A stretch of 64,000 nucleotides of DNA from an uncultured Croceitalea sp. (GCA_947499565.1 CANMOV010000001.1:62001-126000), one strand, 5' to 3'. Counted from the first letter of the stretch, positions 1 to 9,827 are shown. Notes: generated from the letters alone by a model not told the origin. Program-made: numbers and translations.

Positions 1-1115
1 GTGGCGCAATACAATTTACATTAGCCCCTAATAAACATAGAGATACGGTATTTATAGTCGATGAAGCATCTATGATTCCCGATGCTCCTGCAGATTCTAA
101 GCTTTTTGAAAATGGGTCTTTGTTAGATGACTTAATCTTTTATGTCTATTCCGGCCACAATTGTAAATTAATTTTAATAGGCGATACGGCTCAGTTACCG
201 CCGGTAAAGTTAGAACTAAGCCCAGCTTTAGATGAGAACAAACTAGAATTACATTATAATAAGTCGGTTACAAAAATTGAGTTGGATGAGGTAATGCGGC
301 AAACTAGTGATTCTGGCATTCTTTTTAATGCGACCAATCTTAGAGAACAACTACAAAGCGATTTTTTTGATGAGTTTAAATTTCATCTAAGTTTATTTCA
401 GGACATTGTCCGGTTAGTAGATGGGCATGAAATACAAGAGGCTATAGACGCTTCATATTCTCAAAATGGTAAGGAAGAAACAGCGATTATAGTACGTTCA
501 AATAAGAGAGCTAATTTATATAATGAAAATATTAGGGAACGTATACTCTTCTTAGAAAATCAAATTTCAGTAGGGGATTTTATGATGGTAGTGAAGAATA
601 ATTATTTTTGGCTTAAACCAACTTCAGAAGCAGGTTTCATAGCCAATGGCGATATTATTGAGATTTTAGAACTCTTTTCCATCAAAGAACTATATGGATT
701 TTCATTTGCAGAGGTAAAAGTTCAAATGGTTGATTATCCAAATCAAAAACCCTTTGAAACTGTATTACTTTTAGATACCATTAAGGCAGAAACGCCTTCG
801 TTACCATATGAAGAGAGTAACCGATTGTATCAAGAAGTTTCAAAAGATTTTGCTCATGAAAAATCAAAATACAAGAAGTTTCTAAGCGTTAAGAACAACA
901 AATATTTTAATGCCTTACAGGTCAAATTTTCTTATGCTATTACGTGTCACAAATCACAAGGGGGGCAATGGAATACTATTTTTGTAGAGCAACCTTATTT
1001 ACCAAATGGTATAGATAAAGATTATTTGCGTTGGTTATATACAGCAGTAACAAGAGCTAAAAATCAGCTTTACCTTATTGGATTTAAGGATGATTTTTTT
1101 GTTGGTGAGGAATAG
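1..1115 (+). CDS. RecD-like ATP-dependent DNA helicase, 5'-truncated by window edge
   Basis: The reading frame is open from base 3, so the gene begins upstream of the window; the first ATG at 72 lies inside it. A superfamily 1 helicase is recognised from the Walker B motif (VFIVDEASM, around bases 49-75), motif III (GDTAQLPP), the VMRQ segment, and a C-terminal UvrD_C_2-type block (CHKSQGGQW, then YTAVTRAKNQLYLIG). Walker A must lie upstream. Family members are RecD2/exonuclease V alpha-like helicases in DNA repair. The next gene starts 27 bp downstream on the same strand. The exact substrate cannot be told from this part. Confidence 0.85.
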   Translation, partial: GAIQFTLAPNKHRDTVFIVDEASMIPDAPADSKLFENGSLLDDLIFYVYSGHNCKLILIGDTAQLPPVKLELSPALDENKLELHYNKSVTKIELDEVMRQTSDSGILFNATNLREQLQSDFFDEFKFHLSLFQDIVRLVDGHEIQEAIDASYSQNGKEETAIIVRSNKRANLYNENIRERILFLENQISVGDFMMVVKNNYFWLKPTSEAGFIANGDIIEILELFSIKELYGFSFAEVKVQMVDYPNQKPFETVLLLDTIKAETPSLPYEESNRLYQEVSKDFAHEKSKYKKFLSVKNNKYFNALQVKFSYAITCHKSQGGQWNTIFVEQPYLPNGIDKDYLRWLYTAVTRAKNQLYLIGFKDDFFVGEE

Positions 1116-1142
1116 CCTATTTTAGTATAAATCGTTTCAAAA

Positions 1143-1715
1143 ATGACACCGGAAACAATCATAAGTATATTTTTAGGTATAGGTCTAGCAGCTTCTACAG
1201 GCTTTAGAGTATTTCTACCTTTATTTGCGTTAAGTCTAGCTTCATACTTTGGAGTTTGGGACTTGAATGAAAGCTGGCAATGGATAGGTAGTTTAGCTGC
1301 TGTAATCACTTTAGGCGTAGCTACAGTAGCAGAAGTATTTGCGTACTTTATACCATGGGTAGATAATGCTTTGGATAGTATTGCAATACCATTGGCGGCA
1401 ATTGCTGGTACTGCAGTTATGGTCTCTACAGTTGCAAACCTAGATCCGGTAATTACTTGGTCATTGGCTATTATAGCTGGTGGAGGCACAGCCGCTGCGA
1501 TAAAAGGTGCAAATGCTACAGGTAGATTAACATCAACCGCAACAACCGGAGGTTTTGCAAACCCTGTTGTATCAACAGTAGAAACAGGAACCGCAGTTGT
1601 GGTATCTACAGCTTCTATATTTGCTCCAATTTTAGCTGCTGTTTTAGTAGTCATTATACTAGCTATTATATTTAAAATATATAGGAAACTCCGACCTAAG
1701 ACTCGAACCCAATAA
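1143..1715 (+). CDS. DUF4126 family membrane protein
   Basis: The 190-residue protein is strongly hydrophobic and rich in Ala, Thr and Gly. Roughly five membrane segments are visible, including residues 5-35, 48-72, 80-100, 105-120 and 155-180, followed by a basic tail (KIYRKLRPKTR). The N-terminal GLAASTGFRVFLPLF segment is typical of DUF4126 integral membrane proteins, whose function is not established. It lies between the helicase gene and kdsB on the same strand with short gaps, so it may be co-transcribed. Confidence 0.75.
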   Translation: MTPETIISIFLGIGLAASTGFRVFLPLFALSLASYFGVWDLNESWQWIGSLAAVITLGVATVAEVFAYFIPWVDNALDSIAIPLAAIAGTAVMVSTVANLDPVITWSLAIIAGGGTAAAIKGANATGRLTSTATTGGFANPVVSTVETGTAVVVSTASIFAPILAAVLVVIILAIIFKIYRKLRPKTRTQ

Positions 1716-1732
1716 GATAATTTTCTAGGAAA

Positions 1733-2461
1733 GTGAAGATAATTTCAATGATTCCCGCTCGTTATCAAGCCTCAAGGTTTCCCGCAAAATTAATGCAAGA
1801 TTTAGGTGGAAAACCGGTCATTTTAAGAACTTATGAGGCCACAGTAGCTACTCAACTTTTTGATGATGTATATGTGGTTACAGATAGTGATATCATTTTT
1901 ACACTCATTGTAGATAATGGAGGAAAAGCCATAATGAGCAAAGAAACACATGAAAGTGGAAGCGACAGAATTGCGGAAGCAGTTGCTGACATGGAAGTGG
2001 ATATTGTTATTAATGTACAAGGTGATGAACCTTTTATAGATAAAGAAAGTCTTGCAAAAACAATAGCGGTTTTTAAAGCAGACGGCAAAAAAGAAATAGA
2101 TTTAGCTTCTTTAATGACACCAATAACAGATTGGGAAGAGATTGCTAACCCAAATACTGTTAAAGTAATAGTTGACAACCAGAATTTTGCTCTCTATTTT
2201 TCCAGGTCACCAATTCCTTATCCTCGGGATAAAGAGGTAGGTGCTACTTATTTTAAGCATAAAGGCATTTATGCGTTTAGGAAGAGAGCTTTAGCTGATT
2301 TCCAAAGGTTGCCAATGCTCAAGTTGGAGGCCACAGAAAAAATAGAGGCAATTCGGTTTTTAGAGTATGGTAAAAAAATTAAAATGGTAGAAACTCATGT
2401 CACTGGTATTGAAATAGATACTCCTGAAGATTTAGAAAGAGCAAAAAAGGCATGGAAGTAG
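1733..2461 (+). CDS. kdsB: 3-deoxy-manno-octulosonate cytidylyltransferase
   Basis: KdsB activates Kdo (or 8-amino-Kdo in some species) with CTP to form CMP-Kdo for lipid A-core synthesis in the cytoplasm. The 242-residue length fits the family. The N-terminal nucleotide-binding segment [15 protein letters not shown], the VYVVTDS strand and the NVQGDEPF motif are all present. Translation starts at GTG (1733), preceded by an AGGAAA stretch, because the next in-frame ATG would cut off the first residues of the nucleotide-binding motif. The 3' end overlaps the HAD gene by 10 bp. The KdnB-like gene two positions downstream suggests that the sugar handled may be Kdo8N. Confidence 0.93.
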   Translation: MKIISMIPARYQASRFPAKLMQDLGGKPVILRTYEATVATQLFDDVYVVTDSDIIFTLIVDNGGKAIMSKETHESGSDRIAEAVADMEVDIVINVQGDEPFIDKESLAKTIAVFKADGKKEIDLASLMTPITDWEEIANPNTVKVIVDNQNFALYFSRSPIPYPRDKEVGATYFKHKGIYAFRKRALADFQRLPMLKLEATEKIEAIRFLEYGKKIKMVETHVTGIEIDTPEDLERAKKAWK

Positions 2462-3159
2462 ATTTTTCTAACATTAAGGTAATTGGGTTTGATGCAGACG
2501 ATACACTCTGGGTAAATGAAACTTATTTTAGAGAAACTGAAGAACGCTTTACCAAGCTGTTAGAAGGCTTTGAAACTAAAAATAAAATAGACCAAGAGTT
2601 ATTTAAAATGGAGATGCAAAATCTTGAAACCTATGGGTACGGTATTAAAGGTTTTATGCTTTCCATGATAGAATCGGCACTCGATTTATCTAATAACACT
2701 GTTTCACACGATATTATTTCTGAAATTTTAGATCTTGGTAAGAAGATGATTCTACAACCAGTAGAGTTGTTAGATGGCGTTGAAGAAGTGTTGGAAAAAT
2801 TATATTCAAATTATAGACTTATAGTGTTAACAAAAGGAGACTTACTAGACCAAGAACGAAAACTTGAAAAATCTGGTTTATCAAAATATTTTCATCATGT
2901 TGAAGTATTGAGTGATAAAAAGGAGTCCAATTACAAGAAACTGTTAAATCATCTTGAAATTGATATAAATGAGTTTTTGATGGTAGGGAATTCCCTAAAG
3001 TCAGATGTTATACCTATATTAAACATTGGTGCGATGGCTGTTCATATCCCTTTTCATACCACTTGGGCGCATGAGCAAGTTTCACAAGAAGAAGAAAAAA
3101 CGAATAATCACTTGAAGCTGAATAGTGTACGTGATATTTTGAAGTACTTATCCAATTAA
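2452..3159 (+). CDS. HAD-superfamily hydrolase
   Basis: The 235-residue protein has the HAD motifs in order: motif I DADDTLW near residue 15, motif II Thr in VLTKGD near residue 125, a Lys in the motif III region, and motif IV GNSLKSD near residue 180. It is probably a soluble phosphatase. The start overlaps kdsB by 10 bp and its stop overlaps the next start (TAATG), so it is translationally coupled to both. This suggests a role in Kdo-type sugar metabolism, for example a sugar phosphatase, but the substrate is inference. It is not a close match to the short KdsC family, which lacks a cap domain. Confidence 0.85.
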   Translation: MEVDFSNIKVIGFDADDTLWVNETYFRETEERFTKLLEGFETKNKIDQELFKMEMQNLETYGYGIKGFMLSMIESALDLSNNTVSHDIISEILDLGKKMILQPVELLDGVEEVLEKLYSNYRLIVLTKGDLLDQERKLEKSGLSKYFHHVEVLSDKKESNYKKLLNHLEIDINEFLMVGNSLKSDVIPILNIGAMAVHIPFHTTWAHEQVSQEEEKTNNHLKLNSVRDILKYLSN

Positions 3160-4289
3160 TGAAGATAGAAAAGGAAATAGCGAATCGGAAAAAAGAAGTT
3201 TCCACCTTAAATAGGGTTCATAGGAATTTTCCAATGGTACCAAAAGTAGTATTTGGTAGAGGGAGTTTTAATCAACTAGGAGATATTTTACTTCCTAAAA
3301 GACGTAACTCAGATGCTCCTTTTATTTTTTTGGTGGATGATTTTTTCAATGGAAAAGATTTAGAACAGAAACTTCCTTGGTTATTTAATGACCAAATTAT
3401 TTTCGTTTCAGCAGATGAAGAACCTAAGACAGAACAGGTAGATGCCCTAGTAGAAAAAATTAAAACCGATTTTGAGGAATTACCCTCTGGCGTTGTCGGT
3501 ATAGGAGGTGGAACACTTTTGGATTTAGCAAAAGCAGTAGCCATTATGTTAACCAATAAAGGTAAGTCTGAAAGCTATCAAGGATGGGATTTAGTAACAA
3601 AAAAATCTATTTACCATGTAGGTATTCCAACAATAAGCGGCACTGGTGCTGAGGTTTCCAGAACAGCAGTTTTATCCGGTCCAGATAAAAAATTAGGAAT
3701 AAATTCTGATTATACCACCTATGACCAAGTAGTTTTAGACCCAAATTTATTAGAAACAGTACCTAAAGAACAATGGTTCTATACTGGGATGGACTGTTTT
3801 ATTCATTGCATAGAGTCACTAAATGGAACGTATTTAAATGCTTTTAGTCAAAGTTATGGGGAAAAAGCCCTTGATCTATGTAAAGAGGTTTTCTTAGGAG
3901 AATTGAGTAAAGAAGAATCCGAAGAGAAATTAATGATGGCTTCCTGGCATGGTGGTATGAGTATTGCCTACTCTCAAGTTGGTGTTGCACATGCTATGAG
4001 CTATGGACTTTCCTATTTATTAGGGGTAAAACACGGTATTGGTAATTGTTTGGTTTTTCAACATTTAAGTGAGTTTTATCCAAAAGGGGTTAAGCTTTTT
4101 AATGAAATGAAAGAGAAGCACAATATTGAATTCCCAAAAGGGGTTTGTGCTAATTTAAGTGAAGAAGATTTTGATATTATGATATCTGTCTCCCTTTCAA
4201 TGGATGCTTTATGGGAAAATGCATTAGGGACTAATTGGCGGGACAAAATTTCTCCAGAAAAGTTAAGAGCGATTTACTCAAAAATTTAG
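3159..4289 (+). CDS. kdnB: Iron-containing alcohol dehydrogenase, KdnB-like (Kdo 8-oxidase)
   Basis: This is an Fe-ADH fold protein of 376 residues. The NAD-binding GIGGGTLLDLAKA motif lies near residue 117 and SGTGAEVSRTAV near 162. Metal-site candidates are MDCFIHCIES near 210 and the His residues in AHAMSYG and VKHGIGNC. In Shewanella, KdnB oxidises C8 of Kdo and KdnA then transaminates it to give 8-amino-Kdo. The KdnB assignment rests on overall resemblance and on its place in an operon with kdsB (1-bp overlap with the HAD gene). No PLP aminotransferase (KdnA) is in the window. A different Fe-ADH substrate remains possible. Confidence 0.7.
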   Translation: MKIEKEIANRKKEVSTLNRVHRNFPMVPKVVFGRGSFNQLGDILLPKRRNSDAPFIFLVDDFFNGKDLEQKLPWLFNDQIIFVSADEEPKTEQVDALVEKIKTDFEELPSGVVGIGGGTLLDLAKAVAIMLTNKGKSESYQGWDLVTKKSIYHVGIPTISGTGAEVSRTAVLSGPDKKLGINSDYTTYDQVVLDPNLLETVPKEQWFYTGMDCFIHCIESLNGTYLNAFSQSYGEKALDLCKEVFLGELSKEESEEKLMMASWHGGMSIAYSQVGVAHAMSYGLSYLLGVKHGIGNCLVFQHLSEFYPKGVKLFNEMKEKHNIEFPKGVCANLSEEDFDIMISVSLSMDALWENALGTNWRDKISPEKLRAIYSKI

Positions 4290-4317
4290 TTGAGGGTTAC
4301 CTAAACCAAAATATATA

Positions 4318-4857
4318 ATGCATAACCTAGCTAAGTTTATTTATTTTAAAGTCCTAGGCTGGAAACTCGTTGGAGATTTCCCTAACGTAAAGAAGTGTGT
4401 GGTCATTGTAGTACCGCATACCCATTGGGTAGATTTTTTATTAGGACTTCTAATTAGAAAAGTACTTAATATTGAAATAAATTATATTGGTAAAAAAAGT
4501 CTATTTAAAGCTCCATATGGATGGTTTTTTAGATGGACAGGAGGTACTCCAGTTAATCGAACAAAGAGCGAAAATTTAGTCGAAGCTGTTATTAATATCT
4601 TTAAAGAACGCGATGTTTTTCGATTTGCTCTAGCTCCCGAAGGAACTAGAAAAAAAGTAAGTAAGCTTAAAACTGGTTTTTATTTTATTGCTAAGGGAGC
4701 CCAAGTGCCTATAGTAAAAGTCGCATTTGATTTTGGGAGAAAGCAAGTAATAATAGATTCAGAATTTTATACTACTGATAATCCCGAATCTGATTTTAAG
4801 AAAATTGAAAAGTTTTATGAAGGGGTAAAAGGCTATGTGGCGGATTATAGTTTCTAA
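4318..4857 (+). CDS. PlsC-like 1-acyl-glycerol-3-phosphate acyltransferase family protein
   Basis: The 179-residue protein is short for PlsC but has the acyltransferase signatures: H34-x4-D39 (in PHTHWVDF), GTPVNR near residue 76, and EGTR at 108-111. Such proteins transfer acyl chains to lysophospholipids or related lipids at the inner face of the membrane. It lies 28 bp after kdnB and ends the plus-strand run, overlapping by 4 bp the 3' end of the convergent gene. The acceptor lipid is unknown; a role in membrane or LPS lipid synthesis would fit the neighbours. Confidence 0.82.
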   Translation: MHNLAKFIYFKVLGWKLVGDFPNVKKCVVIVVPHTHWVDFLLGLLIRKVLNIEINYIGKKSLFKAPYGWFFRWTGGTPVNRTKSENLVEAVINIFKERDVFRFALAPEGTRKKVSKLKTGFYFIAKGAQVPIVKVAFDFGRKQVIIDSEFYTTDNPESDFKKIEKFYEGVKGYVADYSF

Positions 4858-5348
4858 GTTTTTTTCAAAACTTTAGGCAGTGTCTTTTCCTTTTTCTTAG
4901 TATTTCCGGGAAATACAAGATTTGTACTTGAATAAGAACCCCCAAAAGTTTTAGCAGCAGTATAAACTTGTTTTACAGCATCAATAACTTGCCCCTCGGA
5001 CAATTCTTTAAGTGGATGCGTGAATACTGACCAAATAATCTCATCACTTAAAGCATATTTTACATCTAAAGCGGAATGAAAGTTTGCCACTAGAGCGTTT
5101 AATAATTCTTCCTCCCCCAACTTATCTCGCTCAATAATTGGCGAAATAATTCGCATACGATTAGCATTTTCATCAAAAACGCAGATTAACATTACGTCTT
5201 CTACTAAGAATTGATATGTATTTCCGTTTGTTTTTAGTGTATCTGATTCTTGTTGAAGTATTGCTAATAATTTATCAGCAGTCATCTCTTGAGAAATAAC
5301 GCTAGCGGTAGTTAGGAAAATAAAAATTATTGCTAAAAAAAGACGCAT
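4854..5348 (-). CDS. Small secreted protein, possibly YbjN-like chaperone fold
   Basis: The 164-residue protein has a clear N-terminal signal peptide (about 19 residues, ending near VISQ). The mature part alternates strands and helices (YQFLVEDVMLICVFDEN, MRIISPI, ALVANFHSALDVKYALSDE), which resembles the T3SS-chaperone/YbjN fold. That resemblance is weak and I give no function. The C-terminus is basic (TKKKEKTLPKVLKKT). It is convergent with the acyltransferase gene, overlapping it by 4 bp, and lies upstream of nothing obviously co-transcribed. Confidence 0.6.
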   Translation of the reverse strand: MRLFLAIIFIFLTTASVISQEMTADKLLAILQQESDTLKTNGNTYQFLVEDVMLICVFDENANRMRIISPIIERDKLGEEELLNALVANFHSALDVKYALSDEIIWSVFTHPLKELSEGQVIDAVKQVYTAAKTFGGSYSSTNLVFPGNTKKKEKTLPKVLKKT

Positions 5349-5417
5349 AATAGAATGGTTTAAAAATAAGTCGGTAAAACCTCCTATGATTTACAAGATG
5401 TTGTATAAAAATGAAAC

Positions 5418-6128
5418 TTATTCTTTCATTGTGTGATATACGTTCTGTACATCATCATCTTCCTCAATCTTTTCTAGGAGTTTTTCAACATCTGCCGCCT
5501 GTTCTTCGTTTAGTTCCTTGGTTACTTGAGGAATACGTTCAAAGCCAGAGGATAAAATTTCAATTTCTCTTGTTTCCAACTCTTTTTGGATAGCCCCAAA
5601 ACTTTCAAAAGGCGCATAGATTAATATTCCGTCTTCATCTACAAAAACCTCTTCCGCACCAAAATCTATAAACTCTAACTCCAATTCTTCGGCATCTATG
5701 CCTTCAGCAGGAATTCTAAAATTGCAGGTGTGATCAAACATAAACTCCACAGAACCCGATGTTCCCAGACTACCATTACATTTATTAAAATAACTTCTAA
5801 TATTAGCAACTGTTCTTGTATTATTGTCCGTGGCAGTTTCTACAAGAATTGCAATACCATGTGGAGCATATCCTTCAAACAAAACTTCTTTATAATCACC
5901 AAGGTTTTTATCGCTAGCCCTTTTAATGGCTCTTTCAACATTATCTTTAGGCATGTTTACAGATTTAGCATTCTGTATAACTGCTCTAAGTTTTGAATTG
6001 GAATCTGGGTCTGGCCCACCTTCTTTTACAGCCATGACAATGTCTTTACCAATACGTGTAAAGGCTTTAGACATTGCTGACCAACGCTTCATTTTTCGTG
6101 CTTTTCTAAATTCAAAAGCTCTTCCCAT
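5418..6128 (-). CDS. yebC: YebC/PmpR/TACO1 family protein
   Basis: This is a full-length family member of 236 residues, beginning MGRAFEFRKARKMKRW with the conserved SKAFTRIGKDI and GGPDPDSNSKLR segments. The acidic C-terminal half is typical. The family was long annotated as transcriptional regulators; recent work on homologues points to ribosome-associated translation factors helping with proline-rich or difficult stretches. The gene stands alone on the minus strand, with about 70 bp on each side. Confidence 0.93.
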   Translation of the reverse strand: MGRAFEFRKARKMKRWSAMSKAFTRIGKDIVMAVKEGGPDPDSNSKLRAVIQNAKSVNMPKDNVERAIKRASDKNLGDYKEVLFEGYAPHGIAILVETATDNNTRTVANIRSYFNKCNGSLGTSGSVEFMFDHTCNFRIPAEGIDAEELELEFIDFGAEEVFVDEDGILIYAPFESFGAIQKELETREIEILSSGFERIPQVTKELNEEQAADVEKLLEKIEEDDDVQNVYHTMKE

Positions 6129-6199
6129 GTGATAAAAAATTTAAGGATATTGGCAAATTAACAAAACCACTGTGATAATCACAAGCCTGTCAAAACGAA

Positions 6200-6484
6200 T
6201 TAATGTTTAATGATTTTTTCTATTATGTGCGCTAAATCTATATCATTTTGGGTTATTCCACCCACATCATGTGTATTTAGTCTTATTGTGAGGGAATTAT
6301 ATACGTTTTCCCAATTTGGATGATGATTCTTAGCTTCGCATTCAAAAGCTATCTGAGTCATTTTTGAAAAGGCTTCCTTAAAATTTTTGAACTTATAGGA
6401 TTTAGTGATAGCTTCATTATCTAGAATCCACCCATCTAAATTGCCAAGCTTTTCTTCGATTTGATTTTGGCTAAGTTTTTCCAT
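6200..6484 (-). CDS. 4a-hydroxytetrahydrobiopterin dehydratase (PCD/DCoH family)
   Basis: The 94-residue protein has the family motif NHHPNW near residues 52-57, followed by VYNSLTIRLNTHDVGGIT and DIDLA, matching pterin-4a-carbinolamine dehydratases. These enzymes dehydrate 4a-hydroxy-tetrahydropterin to the quinonoid form, recycling the cofactor of aromatic amino acid hydroxylases. It is the last gene of a likely minus-strand run, 20 bp after the RmlD-like gene. No aromatic hydroxylase is visible in the window. Confidence 0.9.
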   Translation of the reverse strand: MEKLSQNQIEEKLGNLDGWILDNEAITKSYKFKNFKEAFSKMTQIAFECEAKNHHPNWENVYNSLTIRLNTHDVGGITQNDIDLAHIIEKIIKH

Positions 6485-6504
6485 TGGCTACTAATTTAAT
6501 CAAT

Positions 6505-7329
6505 TCAATCCACCATTAAGTGGTGGTCTATAATTTCTTGATATGTAATTCTAAGGTTTTTTGGGAGTTTATTTTTCTTAGGCAATACGGCTAGATACCT
6601 ATCTTTATTTGTAGTGAAGACTTTTTTTAGCAGAGGATGATAATTTCCTAAACGTTTAATCACCTCCTTAATAAACTCTTCATGATGAACTAAATCTGTG
6701 CTTCCTAGATGATAAATGCCAGTTTTATCCTGATTTATAAGGTAATGTACTTGTTGCATTAGTCTATCATCGTTGGTGACATTAATAATTAAATTTGGAA
6801 ATACTTCAACAGGTTCATTGCTTTCTAAAAGGGCTTTTAGTTCTTTTATCCTAGGAGATGTATTGCCAAAAACCATAGGTACTCTTAGAATAGCGATTTT
6901 ATTTTTTGGCATTCGCATCATCATATTTTCTATGCGAATTTTTAACCTCCCATAAATACTCTCGGACAGTGTCTTATCACTTTCATAAGAAGGAAATTTG
7001 CTATAAGCATCAAAGACATTCGCAGATGATATAAAGTAAAGTTTGCAGCTGTTTTTTGATAAATATTCTATCAAGTGCGTATGGGCTTGTATTTGAGCAG
7101 TGAAGTTTCCTCGTAAAGAAGAAATAACAAAATCGGGTTTTACTTTTTCTAAAACATGGAAAATGTCATCTTCTTCTAAGTCATAAGGCAAAAACTGTTT
7201 GTTATTGGCAAATGCTTTGTTAGAATAATAGGTGCCGTAGGTATCAAAATAGTTACAAAGTTCTTTGTAAATAGAATTTCCTATAAATCCACTAGCACCA
7301 AGAATTAAGATTTTTTTCTTCTTGTCCAA
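6505..7329 (-). CDS. NAD(P)-dependent epimerase/RmlD-like sugar-nucleotide reductase
   Basis: This is an extended-SDR protein of 274 residues. The N-terminal Rossmann motif is GASGFIG (residues 10-16). A short YGRLKIRIE segment near residue 127 supplies the Y-x3-K catalytic pair. The pattern is closest to RmlD-substrate-binding/dTDP-4-dehydrorhamnose reductase-like proteins, though substrate cannot be assigned. It begins 8 bp downstream of gcvT, so it is probably co-transcribed with it. Confidence 0.78.
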   Translation of the reverse strand: MDKKKKILILGASGFIGNSIYKELCNYFDTYGTYYSNKAFANNKQFLPYDLEEDDIFHVLEKVKPDFVISSLRGNFTAQIQAHTHLIEYLSKNSCKLYFISSANVFDAYSKFPSYESDKTLSESIYGRLKIRIENMMMRMPKNKIAILRVPMVFGNTSPRIKELKALLESNEPVEVFPNLIINVTNDDRLMQQVHYLINQDKTGIYHLGSTDLVHHEEFIKEVIKRLGNYHPLLKKVFTTNKDRYLAVLPKKNKLPKNLRITYQEIIDHHLMVD

Positions 7330-7337
7330 TGCAACTA

Positions 7338-8423
7338 TTAACTTTTATAAAAAGGAGGCTTCACTATTGTTGCGGGAATAGTTTTTTTACGAATCTGAAT
7401 GTGTATTTTTTCGCCAAGCTTAGCATAAGAGGAGTTAACATATCCCAATCCAATTCCTTTACCCATTGAAGGAGACATGGTTCCCGAGGTAACTTTTCCG
7501 ATAGTGTTTTGTTCACCATCAATGATTTCATAATCATGGCGAGGAATTGCTTTTTCCTCCATTTCAAAAGCTATCAACTTTCTAGATACTCCTTCCTCTT
7601 TTTGCTTAGCAAGAGCTTCACTATTCACAAATTTTTTAGTGAATTTAGTTACCCAGCCCAAACCAGCTTCCAGCGGTGAGGTAGTATCGTCAATATCGTT
7701 TCCATAAAGGCAATAGCCCATTTCTAATCTAAGAGTATCCCTTGCGGCAAGACCAATTGGTTTGATACCAAAATTACCCCCTGCTTCTAAAACTTTATTC
7801 CAAATTTGTTCTACTTCAGAATTCTTACAGTAGATTTCAAAACCTCCCGAACCTGTATAACCTGTTGCGGATATGATTACATGGTCTATTCCAGCAAAGT
7901 CACCAACAATAAAATTATAAAACTTTATTTCAGCTAAATCATGCGATGAAAGAGATTGCATAGCTTCAACAGCTTTTGGACCTTGAATAGCTAGTAATGA
8001 ATAATCTTCAGAGATATTACGCATTTCTGCACCAATGTTTTCATTGTATTTAGAAATATGATTCCAGTCTTTATCAATATTTGAAGCATTTACAACTAAT
8101 AAATAGGTTTCTTCTTTTACTTGATAAATAATAAGGTCATCAACTATGCCACCTTCTTCATTTGGAAGACAACTGTATTGTGCTTTCCCCATAGTGAGCT
8201 TGGCAGCATCATTAGAACTTACTTTTTGAATTAAATCCAATGCTTTTGGCCCAGAAATTAAAAACTCTCCCATATGAGAGACATCAAAAACGCCTAAAGC
8301 TTTGCGAACAGTTTCATGTTCAATATTTACACCTTCATAGGATACAGGCATATTATATCCTGCGAAAGGAACCATTTTGGCTCCTAGGGAAATATGTGTT
8401 TTAGTAAGTGCGGTATCTTTCAT
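7338..8423 (-). CDS. gcvT: Glycine cleavage system T protein (aminomethyltransferase)
   Basis: GcvT transfers the methylene group from H-protein-bound aminomethyl-lipoate to tetrahydrofolate, releasing ammonia. The 361-residue length is normal. The N-terminal H[13 protein letters not shown] segment, [10 protein letters not shown], the [14 protein letters not shown] segment and the C-terminal [11 protein letters not shown] block are all family landmarks. gcvP and gcvH are not in the window, so the system is split, as is common in Bacteroidota. The gene is followed closely by the RmlD-like gene and preceded by thrC after 77 bp. Confidence 0.96.
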   Translation of the reverse strand: MKDTALTKTHISLGAKMVPFAGYNMPVSYEGVNIEHETVRKALGVFDVSHMGEFLISGPKALDLIQKVSSNDAAKLTMGKAQYSCLPNEEGGIVDDLIIYQVKEETYLLVVNASNIDKDWNHISKYNENIGAEMRNISEDYSLLAIQGPKAVEAMQSLSSHDLAEIKFYNFIVGDFAGIDHVIISATGYTGSGGFEIYCKNSEVEQIWNKVLEAGGNFGIKPIGLAARDTLRLEMGYCLYGNDIDDTTSPLEAGLGWVTKFTKKFVNSEALAKQKEEGVSRKLIAFEMEEKAIPRHDYEIIDGEQNTIGKVTSGTMSPSMGKGIGLGYVNSSYAKLGEKIHIQIRKKTIPATIVKPPFYKS

Positions 8424-8500
8424 TATTCCATATTAGTCGCTGTAAAAATATTGAAATAATAGCGGCTAACTAAAAATACCTTCTATTGTTTTTTAGAAAT

Positions 8501-9799
8501 TTACTTTGTATTTAATAGGTATAATTTTAGTTCCTCGTATGTACTTATTTTTTGGGATACTTTTTCTTTACCTATTACTTTTTTAATCTGTGATGGAATT
8601 TCTGGGTCAATATTCAGAGTATCCTGCACAACTTCCAAAAACTTTACAGGATGCGCGGTTTCGAGAAAAAGACCATAAGTATTTTGATTGTTCTCTTGAT
8701 ATTTTTTAAGTCCTAAATATCCAACTGCCCCATGAGGGTCACTTACATAACCTGAAATTTTATGAATATTCTGCATTGCCTTCTTTGTTTCATTATCATC
8801 AAAACTAAAAGAAGAAAGGTTTTTAGTAAGCTCGTTAAAATCATTATCATATAAATGACGGATACGTACAAAATTACTTGGATCACCTACATCCATAGCG
8901 TTAGAAATGGTCGCTATTGATGGTCTTGGATGATATTCACCATTTTCCATATACTTAGGCACGGTATCATTTACATTAGTAGCTGCAATAAAGTGTTTTG
9001 TAGGCATACCTAATTTTTGAGCCACCATGCCGGCGCATACATTTCCAAAATTACCAGATGGGATAGAAAAAACAATTTCCTTACCTTTTGATTTAGCTTG
9101 CTTGTAAGCAAATAGGAAATAAAATAATTGTGGTAACCAACGCGCTACATTAATACTATTGGCTGAGGTTAATTTCTTATGGTCTGTTATTTTGGTATCT
9201 AAAAAAGCCGTCTTTACCATTCGCTGACAATCATCAAAAGTGCCATTAACTTCCATGGCAGTAATATTTTGACCCAGCGTAGTCAATTGTTTTTCTTGTA
9301 TTTCGCTAACCTTACCGCTTGGGTATAGGATTACGACATTTACACCCTTCACTCCTAAAAATCCATTAGCAACTGCACCACCCGTATCACCAGAAGTTGC
9401 AACCAATACAGTGACCTCTTCTTTATCACCTTCAGAAAAATATCCTAGGCAATTGGCCATAAACCTTGCACCAACATCCTTAAATGCCATAGTTGGTCCA
9501 TGGAATAACTCTAAAGTGCCTATACTTTCTTCAATTTCAACTATAGGAAACTCAAAATCTAGCATATCTGCCAGTATTCTTTTTAGTGTTTTATCCGGAA
9601 GATCTTGATTTACAAACTGATGAATAGCTTTAAAAGCAATTTCTTGGTTGGATAATGCTTCAATATTTTCAAAAAATGAATTTGGTAATGGAGTAATCTT
9701 CTCTGGAAAATATAAACCTTTATCGGGTGCGATACCTGCTATAACCGCATCTTTAAAAGATACATTTGGAGCTTGTTTGTTTAAACTGTAGAAAATCAT
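8501..9799 (-). CDS. thrC: Threonine synthase
   Basis: This PLP enzyme converts O-phosphohomoserine to threonine and phosphate. The 432-residue length and N-terminal YSLNKQAPNVSFKDAVIAGI fit the class. The PLP lysine is K107 in TMAFKDVGARF, and the phosphate-binding and glycine-rich segments (ATSGDTGGAVANGF, IPSGNFGNVCAG) follow. It is the third gene of the thrA-thrB-thrC operon, 28 bp after thrB, so it should share the leader-controlled promoter upstream of thrA. Confidence 0.97.
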   Translation of the reverse strand: MIFYSLNKQAPNVSFKDAVIAGIAPDKGLYFPEKITPLPNSFFENIEALSNQEIAFKAIHQFVNQDLPDKTLKRILADMLDFEFPIVEIEESIGTLELFHGPTMAFKDVGARFMANCLGYFSEGDKEEVTVLVATSGDTGGAVANGFLGVKGVNVVILYPSGKVSEIQEKQLTTLGQNITAMEVNGTFDDCQRMVKTAFLDTKITDHKKLTSANSINVARWLPQLFYFLFAYKQAKSKGKEIVFSIPSGNFGNVCAGMVAQKLGMPTKHFIAATNVNDTVPKYMENGEYHPRPSIATISNAMDVGDPSNFVRIRHLYDNDFNELTKNLSSFSFDDNETKKAMQNIHKISGYVSDPHGAVGYLGLKKYQENNQNTYGLFLETAHPVKFLEVVQDTLNIDPEIPSQIKKVIGKEKVSQKISTYEELKLYLLNTK

Positions 9800-9827
9800 T
9801 TTTAGTTTTTAAAATAGCGTCAAAATC

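Noticed and set aside
1070-1654. 194-codon minus-strand ORF opposite the DUF4126 gene
   Set aside because: It is a shadow of the Ala/Thr/Val-rich DUF4126 gene, with low-complexity composition and no family motif.
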